Positions 9,828 to 20,561 of a stretch of 64,000 nucleotides of DNA are shown here, in pieces. The notes below the pieces were generated by a model that was not told the DNA's origin, did no database searches, and saw nothing but the letters and a program-made list of their open reading frames with translations. The DNA lies in the NCBI GenBank assembly GCA_963210315.1, contig OY723264.1, positions 124,001 to 188,000 of the forward strand, given 5' to 3'. Origin of the DNA: Rhynchopus euleeides (taxonomy: Eukaryota; Euglenozoa; Diplonemea; Diplonemida; Diplonemidae). Within the stretch, counting starts at the first letter, position 1, and each line of letters begins with the position of its first letter. The translations under genes and the position numbers were made by a program.

Positions 9828-11625
9828 GTGGTCATCCGCCTGCCGCTGCAGCTCCTCGCCGAGCGCAACGTCCGCAGCGAGTTGTACAGGTTGCGCCCAC
9901 GGGGGAGCCTGCCGCTCGTAGCACGTCAGGTCGGGGTACGTCGCCGTGGATGTGGTGCAGGCAGCCTGAAGACCGAGTCGTCGTAGCAGACGTGCCTCTG
10001 GTGCGTCGTGCAGCCGTAAAGGAGCGAGCTCTTCGTCGTTGGGCCACGCCAGGAGTGCATCTGCTCGCCAGGAGTGCACACACCGCACTCCTCGCGCATT
10101 GCGTTGCGTGGCTCGTCTCCCGTCCGGTCCTCGTCCTCCCTCTCCAGTAGTACCGGTTCGTGTGATTCTGTTCAGCTCTGCGACCTCAGCGGATTCGTAC
10201 CTGTGCAGCGGGTTCTCCGCCATCCGCCGCAGCACGTCGTCTGCCGTTCAAAGGAACACCTTCGCCCACCCACGCCCCTCCATTGCTGCCTCGCAGCGTG
10301 CCTACTGCAACCGCATCAGCTGTTTGTTGATGTCTGCGCTGATGGAGTTCCCCAGGAAGTACATGAAGACACGAAGCGGAGCCGGAACCCGCCCGTGTAC
10401 TTGTGCCCATCACGTTCTTCACCTGCACCAGGAAGTTGCCCGACCGGCGCCAGGCCCAGTCCAGCTGCAGGCTGAAGAAGCTGCCGAAGTTGAACGGCCC
10501 GCGCACCTCGATGCCCTCTGCGGTGCTGAGCCGCACCGGGTTCCCTTGCATCGTCACCACCACGACAGGGCTGACCCCCGTGGCTTCCCGAAGACCACCC
10601 CCTCGAAGTCTACCTGCGGCTTGGCGTCGCACACCCGCACAGGCAGCGTGGCGCTCACCCCCACACCGTCCCCGAGCAGCCCAGCGCTCAGCACAAACCC
10701 CTCGATGCCTGCTGCGTTGCGCACAGACACAGACGTCCACGAGCTGATCGGCGGCCCCGGCTTGAACACCAGCGACACTGTGGCCGTCACTTGCTCCAGC
10801 GGCTCGTACGTCGCGCGCAGCACCGTCTCAGGCGCCTCGTCGCCAAACAGCCCGCCGCTGCTGCCGAAGTCGCCCAGCTCCGCAGAGCCCGTCTGGCTGA
10901 TGCGCACCACCTTGCCCGTCCCTCCGCAGCGACGTCTGCCCCGTCAAACCCGATCTTGCCGAGGACCGCCCGCCACTCCACAGTCGCCCGTCATCGCAGC
11001 GTACAGCCCGCCAAGTGTCGCACCGAGGTCCGACCCCTCCATCACCACCACCGACGACCCGTCCGCCGCGCACTTCGTCGCAATCGAGAACTTCCCACAC
11101 AGCGCCTTGTCCGCAGAGTTCACCCCGTCCTCAGCGCACACACCAGAGCTCCGCTGCCGACCCTGTCGCCAGCGCCGCCAGCGTGTCTATGGTGCTCGAC
11201 GATGGTCTTCCGGTGTGCCAACGGGTCCGCTTCGTGAGGACCGCGGCCGACCCTGCGTTCCAGAGCTGGACAGCGCGCTTCCAAGCGGCAGCGTGTTGGC
11301 GTCGCCACCGAGGGCACCAGGGTTGAACAGGAAGTCGCTGAACGACGTCAGCAGCTGCTGGTACAAGAACTTCAACCGGAGATGTCCGCAGCCTCCCTGA
11401 CCGCGGCCACAGCCTCAAACGCAGGTCCGATATGATCCTGCGTTGCGTCCATCAGCGCCGCACCGCCCCCTCCTGCACCGTCTTTGCCAGAGCGTTCTTC
11501 AGGATGTCCTTCACAGCGTCCTTCGCGGCAAGCGTCACCTGCTTCTTAACCGCTCCCGCACCCGGCAGCGGCCCACCCTGCACAAGGGAGGCAGCACACA
11601 GCACCAAGGCGGTGAGGCGCAACAT
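9828..11625 (-). pseudogene. Frame-broken secreted-protein gene, 3' end cut by a retroelement copy
   Basis: On the minus strand from the ATG at 11625 the frame gives a good signal peptide (MLRLTALVLCAASLVQG) and then a helical segment. The reading must change frame at least six times to stay protein-like, for example near 11460, 11375, 11270, 11140, 10975, 10900 and 10590. The best surviving piece is 10554-10910, a beta-rich segment with GDFGSSGGLFGDEAPET and repeated VSVRNAAG/VRVCDAK style strands. Protein-like sequence (ALGEELQRQADDH) continues up to the retroelement junction at 9827. Neighbouring genes read cleanly, so assembly error alone is an unlikely cause. No family was recognised. 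Confidence 0.6.
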
Positions 11626-13318
11626 CGCGTGGCAGAGAGAGAGCTGGCAGCCCAGTTGGGTTGGTGGCTTCTTTGTTAGCTTGGAATCCTGTTTGCAGAG
11701 GTGAGAGCGTGTAGACTTCGCAAAACGCGATGATGCCCACTAAAACAACACAGCAACACTCCTTCGTCTCTGTCGCGGCACACACGGGGCGTCCCCCCCA
11801 AGAAAAGGACCTGCCGCGTGTGTTTGTGTTGTGCCGTGAGCTCCAAACCTCCGGTTATGTGTGATTGCGAGAAAGAAGGGGCGGTGGGTGGTGGGTCCCT
11901 TCGCGGCGTGTTTCTTTTTCCCGCAATGCTGCTGCCATAGGGGCCGCGGCTTTCCCCCCTTCCTAGAAAAGCTATCTACTGCTAACACTGGACACAGAAA
12001 AACACACAACAAGAACCGACCATTGCACATCGGCCTTTCCCGCTCCTGAAACACGTGTGCAACAGTGCGTGGTGTGAAGAAGCCCCCTGGTTGCTTTTGT
12101 CCACCAACCGCAACAAAAGCACTTTCGGAAAGTTTCCAGAGCAAAACACACGCGCCACTGCTGCACGAAAAGGTGGCAACCAGCAAGCGGGAAAACCGCG
12201 AGAGGCAGGTGGAACACACACCAAAAGAGTCCGGGTTTTGTTTGTGCCCACGAGCGGCAGTGTGATGTGGCCCCTGTGAAGGGCGTTGCTGTGAATACGT
12301 GGTTTTGTGTTGCTCTCTCAAAACACACTGCGCGCGGGGACGCACCCAATGACTCTTTCGCTGTGACAAGCAAGCGTGTTTGGGTAAAAAAGACAAGGGG
12401 GAAAAAGAGGAAGCAGAAACAAGAATAAGAAGAGGAGGAGCTCAAACAACGTAAACCTGTTTGCACAGGAAGTCGTTGTTGATAAATAATCTGTGTTTGT
12501 CCCACGCATAACCTAGGGTTGGCGGAAAGCAGAAAGGAACAGGGTTGCTCGCTCTGCTTCGAGCTTCTTGCCCTTTCTGCCTCTACTACTATTCTGTTTG
12601 TGGTGCGTTGCCGCTTCCACGCACAAATGCCTCAACTCCTGTGATGGGGGAGGCTAGTTGTGTGCGGAGCACGTTTGGCTTGGTGGAGTGACATTTTCTG
12701 CTCTTGTGACAAGTGTGCGTAAAAAGAAAAGGTATGAGATGCACTGAGCCGCACGTGCTCAGACACCCTTGCACAAACATTATAAAATAATACAGTGTAA
12801 GTTACCTACAGTAAGAAGCTACATTTAGCAGGCGTAAAGACCCGTCCTGCACCCTCGGAAGAAGATCCCCCAGAGAGGGGGAGAGGGAGCGGGAGAGAGC
12901 TGGGGGCAAGTGCCGGGAGGGAACATGGCATGTCACGTTGTGCTGTGGCCGGGCCGCCTCGTGTGCAACGACAACTGCCGCATATGACACACACCCAGCA
13001 AGTCAGCAGCCTACTGACACAGCGTGCATTATTCCCTGTTCCCGTTCCCCTTCCCTTGACCCCACACAGCGAAGAGAAAGAACGAAAAGAAAGCACACCG
13101 AACCGCGCGTGCTCTGAAGACACCGAAATCAGAAGAGCCGGACGACTGGGTCGGGCCGCGGAAAGGCGCAAAAAACAAGGGACGTGAAAAAGAGGCAGGG
13201 GACCCCCCTGTCATCATCCTCTATGCATATAAGTACGGAAAAGCAAGAAAACAACAACAGTATGCATGTAACAGCAACCGAACCCTGCAGCACAACATGC
13301 ATGTGCATGTGGTTCTTC
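11626..13318. other. Intergenic region
   Basis: Open frames in this stretch have low-complexity or unnatural composition and I accept none as a gene. A variant of the recombinase-element core motif (gcgttgccgcttccac) occurs at about 12605. Nothing else was recognised. Confidence 0.5.
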
Positions 13319-14623
13319 CTAGCGTTGACCGGTCGGCGTCGTCTTCTCAAGCAGCTCGGGGGCCGTGAACCGCCCGTCCGCCTTCCAGCACTTCGCCTCC
13401 TCTGCCCAGAACCCGCCGTTCGTGGTCAGCTTCTCCCACGCCGCAGCGAAGTGTGCGTCCAGGTAGCCGAGGTCCTCCGCAAACGCACACACAATACTGT
13501 TGTAGTTCCTGTCGTATGTGAGCGCCACGTCCGTCGTCAACATCATCAGGTCAGGCCTTTGCCGGATGCGCCACTGCCACTTTCCACCCGGCCCACGGTA
13601 CGCCCTGTAGTGGCGCCCGTATCTGGCGAGAAGCTGGAAGAACTCGTTGTCCCACTTGAACGGGTCCGTCGTCCACGGGCCCTCAATCCCGCTCGTGAAG
13701 GTGTCCCTCCCCTTCCCGGTCCCGCAGTTCCCCGGCCACGGGTTCAGCGGCTGCTCCGCAGGCGTGGGCCCGGCCCCGAGGGGGCATGCCCCGTGCGACT
13801 TCCCAAACGCATGCCCGCCCCCAATCAGCGCCACAGTCTCCGTGTCGTTCATCCCCATGCGGGAGAAGATCTCACGGATGTGGCCCGCAGTGCGCACCGG
13901 CTCCGGCACCCCCTGGAACCCCTCCGGGTTCACGTAGATCAGCCCCACAGCCGCCGCCCCGATGGGGGCCGGGCAGTTCCCCGGGGTCGGGCACGGCGGC
14001 TGCTCCGCCCCGGGCCCGAGCGGCGCACTCGCACTCCCGTCTGCCTCGTCAATGCGCCCCACACACACCTCCGTCACAGGGCCCCCCATGTGCAGGATTG
14101 CCCCCGTCCCGGCCAGGACAAACAGGTCCCCCCAGCTCAGGGCGTCCCCGTACTTCTGCTTCACAGGCCACAGGAGGGCGCGTGCCTTGTCCAGGTTTGT
14201 GTTGTCCTCCCAGCTGCTCTCCGGCTGGAAGCGCTGGCGGCCCCCGCCGCACCCGCCCGCCCCGTCCGTGCTGCGGAACGACCCGGAGCAGTGCCACGCA
14301 AGGCGCACAAACAGCCCCCCGTACGACTGCCCAATCACAGACGAACGGAACTTGTCCGCAGGCCAGCACCGCTCCGACTGCGTCAGCAGGTCCACAATGT
14401 CTGCAAGCACAGCCTCAACAGACAGCCCCTTCAGCGCCTTGTTGTAGTCCTCCCGCGAAGGGACCGGTGCGCGGTTCTCCGCCGGTGTCCCCTGCAGAAG
14501 CCCGGGACACACTGCGTCAGCCCCGCGTCCTTCCCGGCCCCAGCCTGCATGTGCATCCGCACCCACCACCAGCCCCACAGCCAGCAGGACCCCCACCCGT
14601 CCCATCACGCCGCACCTCTGCAT
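13319..14623 (-). CDS. katG: Secreted single-domain catalase-peroxidase (class I haem peroxidase)
   Basis: Numbering is from the upstream in-frame Met at 14659; I place the start at Met13 (14623) or Met19 (14605), just before a signal peptide (GRVGVLLAVGLVVGADAHA). The distal site is R119, W122 and H123 (VRLAWHCSG). The proximal His is H283 (GGGHAFGKSHG), with W329 (GPWTTDP) and D377 (LTTDVAL) as its partners. The Trp-Tyr-Met adduct residues of true catalase-peroxidases are all present: W122, Y242 (LIYVNPEG) and M268 (SRMGMND). The protein is about 430 residues, that is, only the N-terminal haem domain of the usual 720-740-residue two-domain enzyme, and reads as one exon. It should break down hydrogen peroxide in the secretory pathway or outside the cell. 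The C-terminal domain is absent rather than visibly decayed. Confidence 0.9.
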   Translation of the reverse strand: MQRCGVMGRVGVLLAVGLVVGADAHAGWGREGRGADAVCPGLLQGTPAENRAPVPSREDYNKALKGLSVEAVLADIVDLLTQSERCWPADKFRSSVIGQSYGGLFVRLAWHCSGSFRSTDGAGGCGGGRQRFQPESSWEDNTNLDKARALLWPVKQKYGDALSWGDLFVLAGTGAILHMGGPVTEVCVGRIDEADGSASAPLGPGAEQPPCPTPGNCPAPIGAAAVGLIYVNPEGFQGVPEPVRTAGHIREIFSRMGMNDTETVALIGGGHAFGKSHGACPLGAGPTPAEQPLNPWPGNCGTGKGRDTFTSGIEGPWTTDPFKWDNEFFQLLARYGRHYRAYRGPGGKWQWRIRQRPDLMMLTTDVALTYDRNYNSIVCAFAEDLGYLDAHFAAAWEKLTTNGGFWAEEAKCWKADGRFTAPELLEKTTPTGQR

Positions 14624-14684
14624 TCTGTGTGCTGTTCCACTCTGTGCCAACTGCCCCAAGAAAAGGACCTCTGGGTGTCAGGGC

Positions 14685-14790
14685 GGTGTGGTGCGGCTGT
14701 GGTGTTGCACGGAACACGCAAACAGTGTTGCACCTCGCGCAAGTGTTGGTGCTGGTGGTGGGGAGGGTTGGGTTTTGTGGGGTGGGGTGG
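14685..14790 (-). promoter_or_regulatory. Duplicated upstream module, copy at katG
   Basis: About 105 bp starting ggtgtggtgcggctgtgg and containing acacgcaaacagtgttgc and cgcgcaagtgttggtgc recur with high identity at 25558-25661. Here the block sits about 60 bp upstream of the katG start; the other copy lies upstream of the next gene on the same strand. The position suggests a promoter or 5' leader, but a dispersed repeat is equally possible. Confidence 0.4.
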
Positions 14791-16412
14791 GGGGCCGTGC
14801 TTTTCACCTTCCTCTCTTCACTTCCCAACAACGTGTGCTGCGGCATGCCACAACCACCCACGCGCACAGCAACTGCAACTTAACCTCAACATTACAACAC
14901 GACGCCACTTCACCTCTTGCCAACATGTTGCAGGATGACATGATCAGTCCTAACACAGTGTCGACAGAAACTGAGAAAAGGTGAGCTGGCTCACTAAACT
15001 GCCTGTCACGTCACACACTGAGACACGTACAGTGGCACAGCGAAGGGCCCCCGATGAGAGCTTCCTGATTATATTAGTGTCGCTCGCACTGCTGAGCCGA
15101 CTCTCTGATGCCGCTTCTCCACTGCCGCACACCCACGCCTGCATCCACACGCACAGGGGATCGCACACCCGCACTGAGACTCACGGTCAGCACGGGCGCC
15201 GCCTCTCCCACACGCATGCATGCATGCATGCGCACAGCATGAGCAACCTCCCCACCCACCCACCCCTGCCCCCCCCCTCCCCGAGACGACCCAATACCTG
15301 GCCAGAAACCACTTACACAAACGCTGCGCTGTGACCCCGTTGATGTACGTGTCACACAGCAAGCGCCAACCAACCAAAACAAACCACACAGCACAGCACA
15401 TAGCACAGGCCTGCTTACACTCCTTACGAAGATGGGTAGGGGGTAGGTGGGAACTGGGAACTGGGAACGGAAACGGGAGAACAAAATGACTGCGGAACGC
15501 AGCGATGGCTTCTAATCTCTAGACGGGTATATTCGAGGGGGGGGGGGGGTTGCAACTTCCATCCGACCATCAGACTGATGGCAATGGAATGTGGGGGTGT
15601 GTAACTGGATGTGCGCGCGACAAAGGATCGCGACATCGCGTTTCCAGCGGGTGCCAGGTAAGGCAAGCCCGCGGAATGAGAAAAACAAGAAAAAGCAACC
15701 AAGAGGAGCAGAGCACTGTGCGTTCAGAACCCGTGTGCTCTCACTGCTCTCAAGTTATAGCGGGGGTGGGGCGTGTGCGGTGCGGAAGCGGAAGGGTGGA
15801 CACCCACACAGAACAGATCACAGATCACAGATGACAGATCACAGACCACAGCTTAGACACCTGGCTGATCAAAGCAGGGGTTCGCTGCATCTGAGTCTTT
15901 GTTGCGGAGTAGTGCAGCCACAGTTCAGATGAGCTGCCAGCTGCACTCTTTAACACACAGGCTTCACTTCACCTTGGTTCTCTCCATTGCATTGAAGTTC
16001 ATTTCAGTTTATTTCTGTGAAGTGCATATCGTATCATGTCATCCACCTGAGGCAGTAAGTGACATCAGAGTGACGCTTTTCTGCCCGAACAAGGTAGCTT
16101 CGCGGAAGCATATTGTCACATCACACAGTACGAGCACAACACTTCCGTCTGTTCAGAATCATGTGATGTGCTGCTCTCATTGTTCGAAAATAGACAACCG
16201 TCGTTGTTTTGCTTGTGCGTCGAACCCGGGTGCACAAATCGTGGCAAGAGTAACATCGGGGGTTGCTTAGTGTGTGTCGGGAATTGGGGAAGTGCTGATT
16301 GGCACTCCAGAAGCGCAGCGAAGCAAGGGTGTCTCGCTGGCACATCTGTGTTGCCCCCGTCAAAACCCATAACACCATCCCAGAAGCAAATTGTTGTCGG
16401 GAGAGACGAAGG

Positions 16413-16515
16413 GAAGAGTACAGCGGGGTGGGTGGGGTACGGGGGTGCGGTGTGGACGGGTGGGGGGAGGGAGGGAGTGGAGGTGGAGGTGGGGAGAGGG
16501 AAAGGGGTGGGAAAC
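16413..16515. repeat. Dispersed G-rich repeat, copy 1
   Basis: The sequence from gaagagtacagcggggtggg through gggtgggaaaca occurs here and, with small differences in the G-rich middle, at 23386-23492. The two copies flank the 17.5-23.1 kb retroelement block. Confidence 0.85.
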
Positions 16516-16910
16516 AGATGACAACCTGACTCCCCAGAACGGGGGTTCACCTTCACTTTCACCTTCAGCGAATCACTCGCATTTCCATGATTATTTTCTG
16601 ATGCCCGGCGGAGCGACGGAAACAAAAGACTGGGTATTCCAGCCATACAGCGTGATATGAGAAGAGAGGTATTTATCAGAGAGGGGGCTTGGGACTTCCA
16701 TCTGAATACAATGGGAATTTGGTTTTCCAGAGAATGTGGCACCGATGCGCGCGACAACACAACACAACAGAGGGCAAGGCAAAAATGGCTGCGGCCTAGT
16801 GTCTGTGTTACCACCTGCGCCGGTGCCAGGGTGAGGCAGCCCGCGGAAAGTCGCAACACGGTTCAGCAGCAGCCGCCCTTATCCCGAGCACGCATTTTGC
16901 CTGTTCATGC

Positions 16911-16995
16911 TGTTGACGCTTCTCCACACAAACCTTGAAATGAAAATCACACCCTGAGACTGATGAAGGGTGCCGTTAGTGTATAGAGAACGTTT
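16911..16995 (-). repeat. Diverged solo terminal repeat of the recombinase retroelement
   Basis: The order tgttgacgcttctcc, cacaccctgagactgatga, then agtgtatagagaacgtt follows the A repeat of the element at 17.5-23.1 kb with about 20% differences. No element interior is attached, so it looks like an old solo repeat. Confidence 0.65.
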
Positions 16996-17506
16996 TGCTG
17001 CTTGCCGTGGCGTGGCGAGTGACGTTCTGCAAACCCGCAGGTGGAGCACGAAACAGAGGAGAGGCCAGTAGCAGTCCCGAGGCCATCGCGACTCCGTGGC
17101 ATTTCATCGACCACCCAAGTCGTGTCATGTGCAAAGGGATAATGACGCCGTTGCTTGTGCGCCAAACCCATGTGAACAAGCCCCACGTGTGCCTGACGAG
17201 GGGAGGCCTGCTGTGTCTGTGCGTGTGCGCACAGTCCTAGCAAACAAAGCAAGGCACATTGTGGTTGTCACCGAAAGCAAAGCGCTGCCAACACTACATC
17301 ATATCCTATTCACTGACGTAAACAGAAACGAAAGGCAAGAGTTTTTTTTTGTGCGGCCTGTGTGGTTGTCTTCGTCGTTTGTCTTCTTCGACCGGACATC
17401 CCCTTCTTCTGGAGACACCGATCTACACCATGAACCTCGAGCTGATGCTGGAGCTTTCGGGAGCCTCTGCGAGTGGGTGGCCACGTTTTCTTTGGTGGAC
17501 GCACCC

Positions 17507-18587
17507 AAAAGCGCCCTATCACTTCACAGCTACAACCGCTCTGATGAATTTCCTTTTGTTTGTTGCGTTGACGCTTCTACACACAAAACCCTGAACTGAT
17601 CACACCCTGAGCCTGATGAAGGGTGGGGTTAGTGTATAGAGCACGTTTGGTTGCAGCTGTGGTGGGGCTTCGCCTGCGTCTCCACGGTCTTCTTCAGCTC
17701 CTTCTGTTCCTTCTCCAGCCGGCCTGTCAATTTCAGCAGGTACTCCAGCGAGTTCGCCACGCGGAGATCGGTGTTCGAGTCGGCGGGGTGGTGTGCGTCC
17801 CTGTGCTGGAGGCCCGTGCCACTCTGGCTGTCCGCCTCGCTGTACTCCCCGTCCTCGCCTAGCTCGCCCGTCGCTGCTGCCAGGTCCGCCGCGGTCTCCT
17901 CGTCGACTGCCTGCCGGACCCATGCGCACTCGGGGCACACCCAGCCCCTGTCCCCTGCGCCCTCGAGCCATTCGGAGACGACGTGCGCCGGGATGTGCTC
18001 TCTCAAGCACGTCCTGACCGTGGTCCCACCGCAGTCGTGGCAGCTGAATGCGGTCCTGGCTGTGTGTGTAGTATTGCACGTTTCGAATATGCACTCGGGG
18101 CGACGCTCTGCTGGCTCGTTGTCGGGGTGGGCGGGGTCGGGAACCTTCAGGGTGTCCCAATCCAGAGTGGCCATCTTCTCTGTTACGCAGCTCGGCGTAG
18201 TTACTGTTCCTCTCCTATTCACGCAGCTCGGCGTAGTTTCTGTTCCTCTCCTATTCACGCAGCTCGGCGTAGTTTCTGTTTCTCTCCTATACACGCAGCT
18301 CGGCGTAGTTTCTGTTCCTCTCCTATACACGCAGCTCGGCGTACTCCCTCAGCCCGTTCTGTTCCTCTCCTATACACGCAGCTCGGCGTACTCTGTCCGC
18401 TTCTGTCACTCTTGCTCCCCTCTTGATTCTCTCGCCTGCTTGATAGTTTGATGCGTTGACGCTTCTACACACAAAACCCTGAACTGATCACACCCTGAGC
18501 CTGATGAAGGGTGGGGTTAGTGTATAGAGCACGTTTGGTTGCAGCTGTGGTGGGGCGCTTTCCGCTCACACGAGTGTGCTTAAAAAG
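17507..18587 (-). mobile_element. Internally deleted tyrosine-recombinase retroelement fused to the full copy
   Basis: Read on the minus strand, this unit starts with the A repeat (18587-18453), continues through the 36-bp repeat array and the first part of gag (to 17668), then jumps directly into a second A copy (17667-17565) and ends in the B repeat (17582-17507). Positions 17668-18400 match 22115-22847 almost perfectly; one 47-bp unit of the array is missing. The A repeat is shared with the left end of the full element, so the two form a head-to-tail dimer. Confidence 0.85.
17668..18174 (-). pseudogene. Truncated gag (N-terminal part only)
   Basis: Starts with the same MATLDW Met as the full gag and follows it through about 169 residues, including the Cys/His-rich segment, then runs into terminal-repeat sequence at 17667 and stops shortly after. 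No nucleic-acid-binding C-terminus remains. Confidence 0.85.
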
Positions 18588-18658
18588 CGCCCTATCACTT
18601 CACAGCTACAACCGCTCTGATGAATTTCCTTTTGTTTGTTGCGTTGACGCTTCTACAC
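18583..18658 (-). repeat. B repeat (3' terminal) of the recombinase retroelement
   Basis: 76 bp from aaaagcgccctatcac to the core gcgttgacgcttctacac, repeated identically at 17507-17582. It is followed on the right by caggaccctca, a phrase found at the same place in the second recombinase element (41588). Confidence 0.9.
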
Positions 18659-18695
18659 CAGGACCCTCATCCGGAGGGACGTGTCCGTCTCGTTC

Positions 18696-20561
18696 TCAAC
18701 GAGGCGGGCGCGCTGGTAAAAGTGTAGGTGGCATCGACACTGGTGGCAACTCCACGGGGTGTGTGGCCTGCGTCCCTCGCGTGTACGCGTCTGCGCGTTG
18801 GTCGTGGGTCGCAACCCAGTGTGGAATAAGTCGTATCTGCTGGCGGCGCGCTGTTGTGTATATCTCCTGCAGCAGGAGGTTGCCTCGGTAGTTGGCGCAG
18901 TGGCCCTTCCGGAGCGCGAACACCAGGCCGAGGTTGTCTATGTGGCAGGTTACGCTTGCCTCCCTCACACGCTGCATCATGCGCACCCCCTGCCACACTG
19001 CATACGCTTCCTTCAGGAAGATGTTCGTGTCCGCGTCGCTCCCTTCGAACGCCCCTTGGGACACTGACTCCCCTCCTGGCAGCACGAGCACCGCCGCCCA
19101 CGCCGTGGATGACGCGTCTGTCCAGAGCTCAATGGTCGGTGGCGGGTTCTGCGGCGTATACCACTCGTTGTCCTCGATGAGGCGTGCCCGCGCCACTGTC
19201 TCCGCCTGTACCGACGGAGGTACTGCGACCCTGGAGTCCCATCGGGCGTTGTTTGAGTGCGTCTGCTTCGCGATGCGCCGCACGAAGGACAACACGGCTG
19301 GCATGTAACACATCGGTGTCCGCATCACATACGACTGCCAGACGAAAGACCCGAATACTCTGAACGCCCTGCGTGGTGTCGTGTGGCCGTTGACGACTTC
19401 CTTGTACTCTTCTCGTCCGAGGACTTTTTGCACCCAGGCTGTGTCCATGCGGAAACGGTGTCGCGTCAGGTCGAAGTGGATCCCGAACACTGTGAAGTCC
19501 TGCAGCGGCACGCCGTGTTGTGTGTCGTCGAAGTTCAGGGCGGCCCCCACCTTCTCGCAGCGGCTGATGAAGTCGGCGTACCTCGCCTGTGCCTCTGGTA
19601 GGGAGTCTCCGACAGCGATGAAGTTGTCAATCCAGACTATTCCGTGCTCTGGCGGGAGCAGCACGCGTGCGCTGCGGTTCGCGATTGCCGGGGAATGTGA
19701 CCACCCCATGCACATGACAGTCAGGAAGGTCTTCACGAATGTCTTTCTCTCCCCGCCTAGGCGCACTTCGAAATAGCGTTGGATCTCCTTGTGTACGGGG
19801 AACTGGTAGAACCAGCTGCGTGCATCTGCCATCACCACCCAGCTCGCCGCGGCCACTCGCTGTGTCACCTCCGTGATGTCCTGCAAACGCATGTCCGGTG
19901 GGCGTGTCATCAGTGCATTTAGCCGCCTTGCGTCGACGATGAAACGTTGGCCCCCAGACTTCTTGGACACGGTGAACGCTGGCAGCGTGAGGTACGGGTG
20001 TGCATCCGCCTCCGTCAGGACGCCATACTCAACCAAGGTGTCCAGGTGGTGCAACATGTGGCGTGATACCTTCCTCCCCGTTTTACGTAGTTCTTGGCGG
20101 GCCTCGGGAAGCAGTGCGTCAGCGAAAGCGGCTGGCTTGGTGATGAGGTCCAAGACCCCCGTCAGTTCACCCTCGCTGTCCAACCGTCGCAGTTCCTTGA
20201 GATTGAGGCGCGAGGTGCAGATCTCCGCGATGTAGTCCTCTTCCTCCGACAGCTCCGTCTTCGCGTTGGCTGGCCGTATCACCTTCCCCCCCGTGCACAC
20301 ACCCAAGTCCTCCCCGTAGAGGTCCTCGACACCCGGACCGTACGACTCTGCGCTATCCACCTCGCTCCACGCTTCCTCATCACTGGGTGGTGGGTCGGAC
20401 GCGGCTTCGTCGGGTGTGGCATCTTCGTAGTAGCGGCGCGCTGCGAACAGCCTCGTGGTCCCCGGGAAGTGGGTTGCTGTCAGGGGTTTTGGCTGTGTGC
20501 GCGTCGTCCCCCCTTGCTGTCGTTTTTTCTTCACCACTCGATCTTCGCCGACACCTGTGCT
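18696..20561 (-). CDS. Reverse transcriptase-RNase H of the retroelement
   Basis: The frame is open from 21554, overlapping the whole recombinase gene in another frame. There is no ATG between the recombinase end and the RT domain, so -1 frameshifting from the recombinase is likely; GGAAAAC at 20579-20585 (minus strand) is a candidate slip site. RT motifs: FIVDARRLNALM, first catalytic Asp in VVMADARSWFYQFPVH, and VWIDNFIAV where most RTs have xDD. RNase H carries its acidic residues in LWTDASSTAWAAV, LKEAYAV, CHIDNLGLV and ATHDQRADAYTR. The exact N-terminus is unknown. Confidence 0.85.
   Translation of the reverse strand, partial: STGVGEDRVVKKKRQQGGTTRTQPKPLTATHFPGTTRLFAARRYYEDATPDEAASDPPPSDEEAWSEVDSAESYGPGVEDLYGEDLGVCTGGKVIRPANAKTELSEEEDYIAEICTSRLNLKELRRLDSEGELTGVLDLITKPAAFADALLPEARQELRKTGRKVSRHMLHHLDTLVEYGVLTEADAHPYLTLPAFTVSKKSGGQRFIVDARRLNALMTRPPDMRLQDITEVTQRVAAASWVVMADARSWFYQFPVHKEIQRYFEVRLGGERKTFVKTFLTVMCMGWSHSPAIANRSARVLLPPEHGIVWIDNFIAVGDSLPEAQARYADFISRCEKVGAALNFDDTQHGVPLQDFTVFGIHFDLTRHRFRMDTAWVQKVLGREEYKEVVNGHTTPRRAFRVFGSFVWQSYVMRTPMCYMPAVLSFVRRIAKQTHSNNARWDSRVAVPPSVQAETVARARLIEDNEWYTPQNPPPTIELWTDASSTAWAAVLVLPGGESVSQGAFEGSDADTNIFLKEAYAVWQGVRMMQRVREASVTCHIDNLGLVFALRKGHCANYRGNLLLQEIYTTARRQQIRLIPHWVATHDQRADAYTRGTQATHPVELPPVSMPPTLLPARPPR

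Larger units (their letters stand above)
14791..17506. other. Intergenic region rich in decayed repeats
   Basis: No gene supported. Two diverged versions of one sequence occur at about 15550-15680 and 16695-16850 (shared phrases gcgcgcgaca, gtgccaggt, cagcccgcggaa), with a weaker third version near 23870-23930. A 103-bp block at 16413-16515 recurs at 23386-23492. A diverged terminal repeat of the recombinase retroelement lies at 16911-16995. Confidence 0.5.

Noticed and set aside
11740..12505. Minus-strand frames of 177 and 218 codons
   Set aside because: Composition is unnatural (scattered Cys, His, Phe, no domain), they overlap each other in different frames, and no splice-supported model arises.
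17590..17660. Possible hammerhead ribozyme in the A repeat (cctgatgaagg)
   Set aside because: The CTGATGA box is present, but no GAAA box or closing stems can be placed on either strand.
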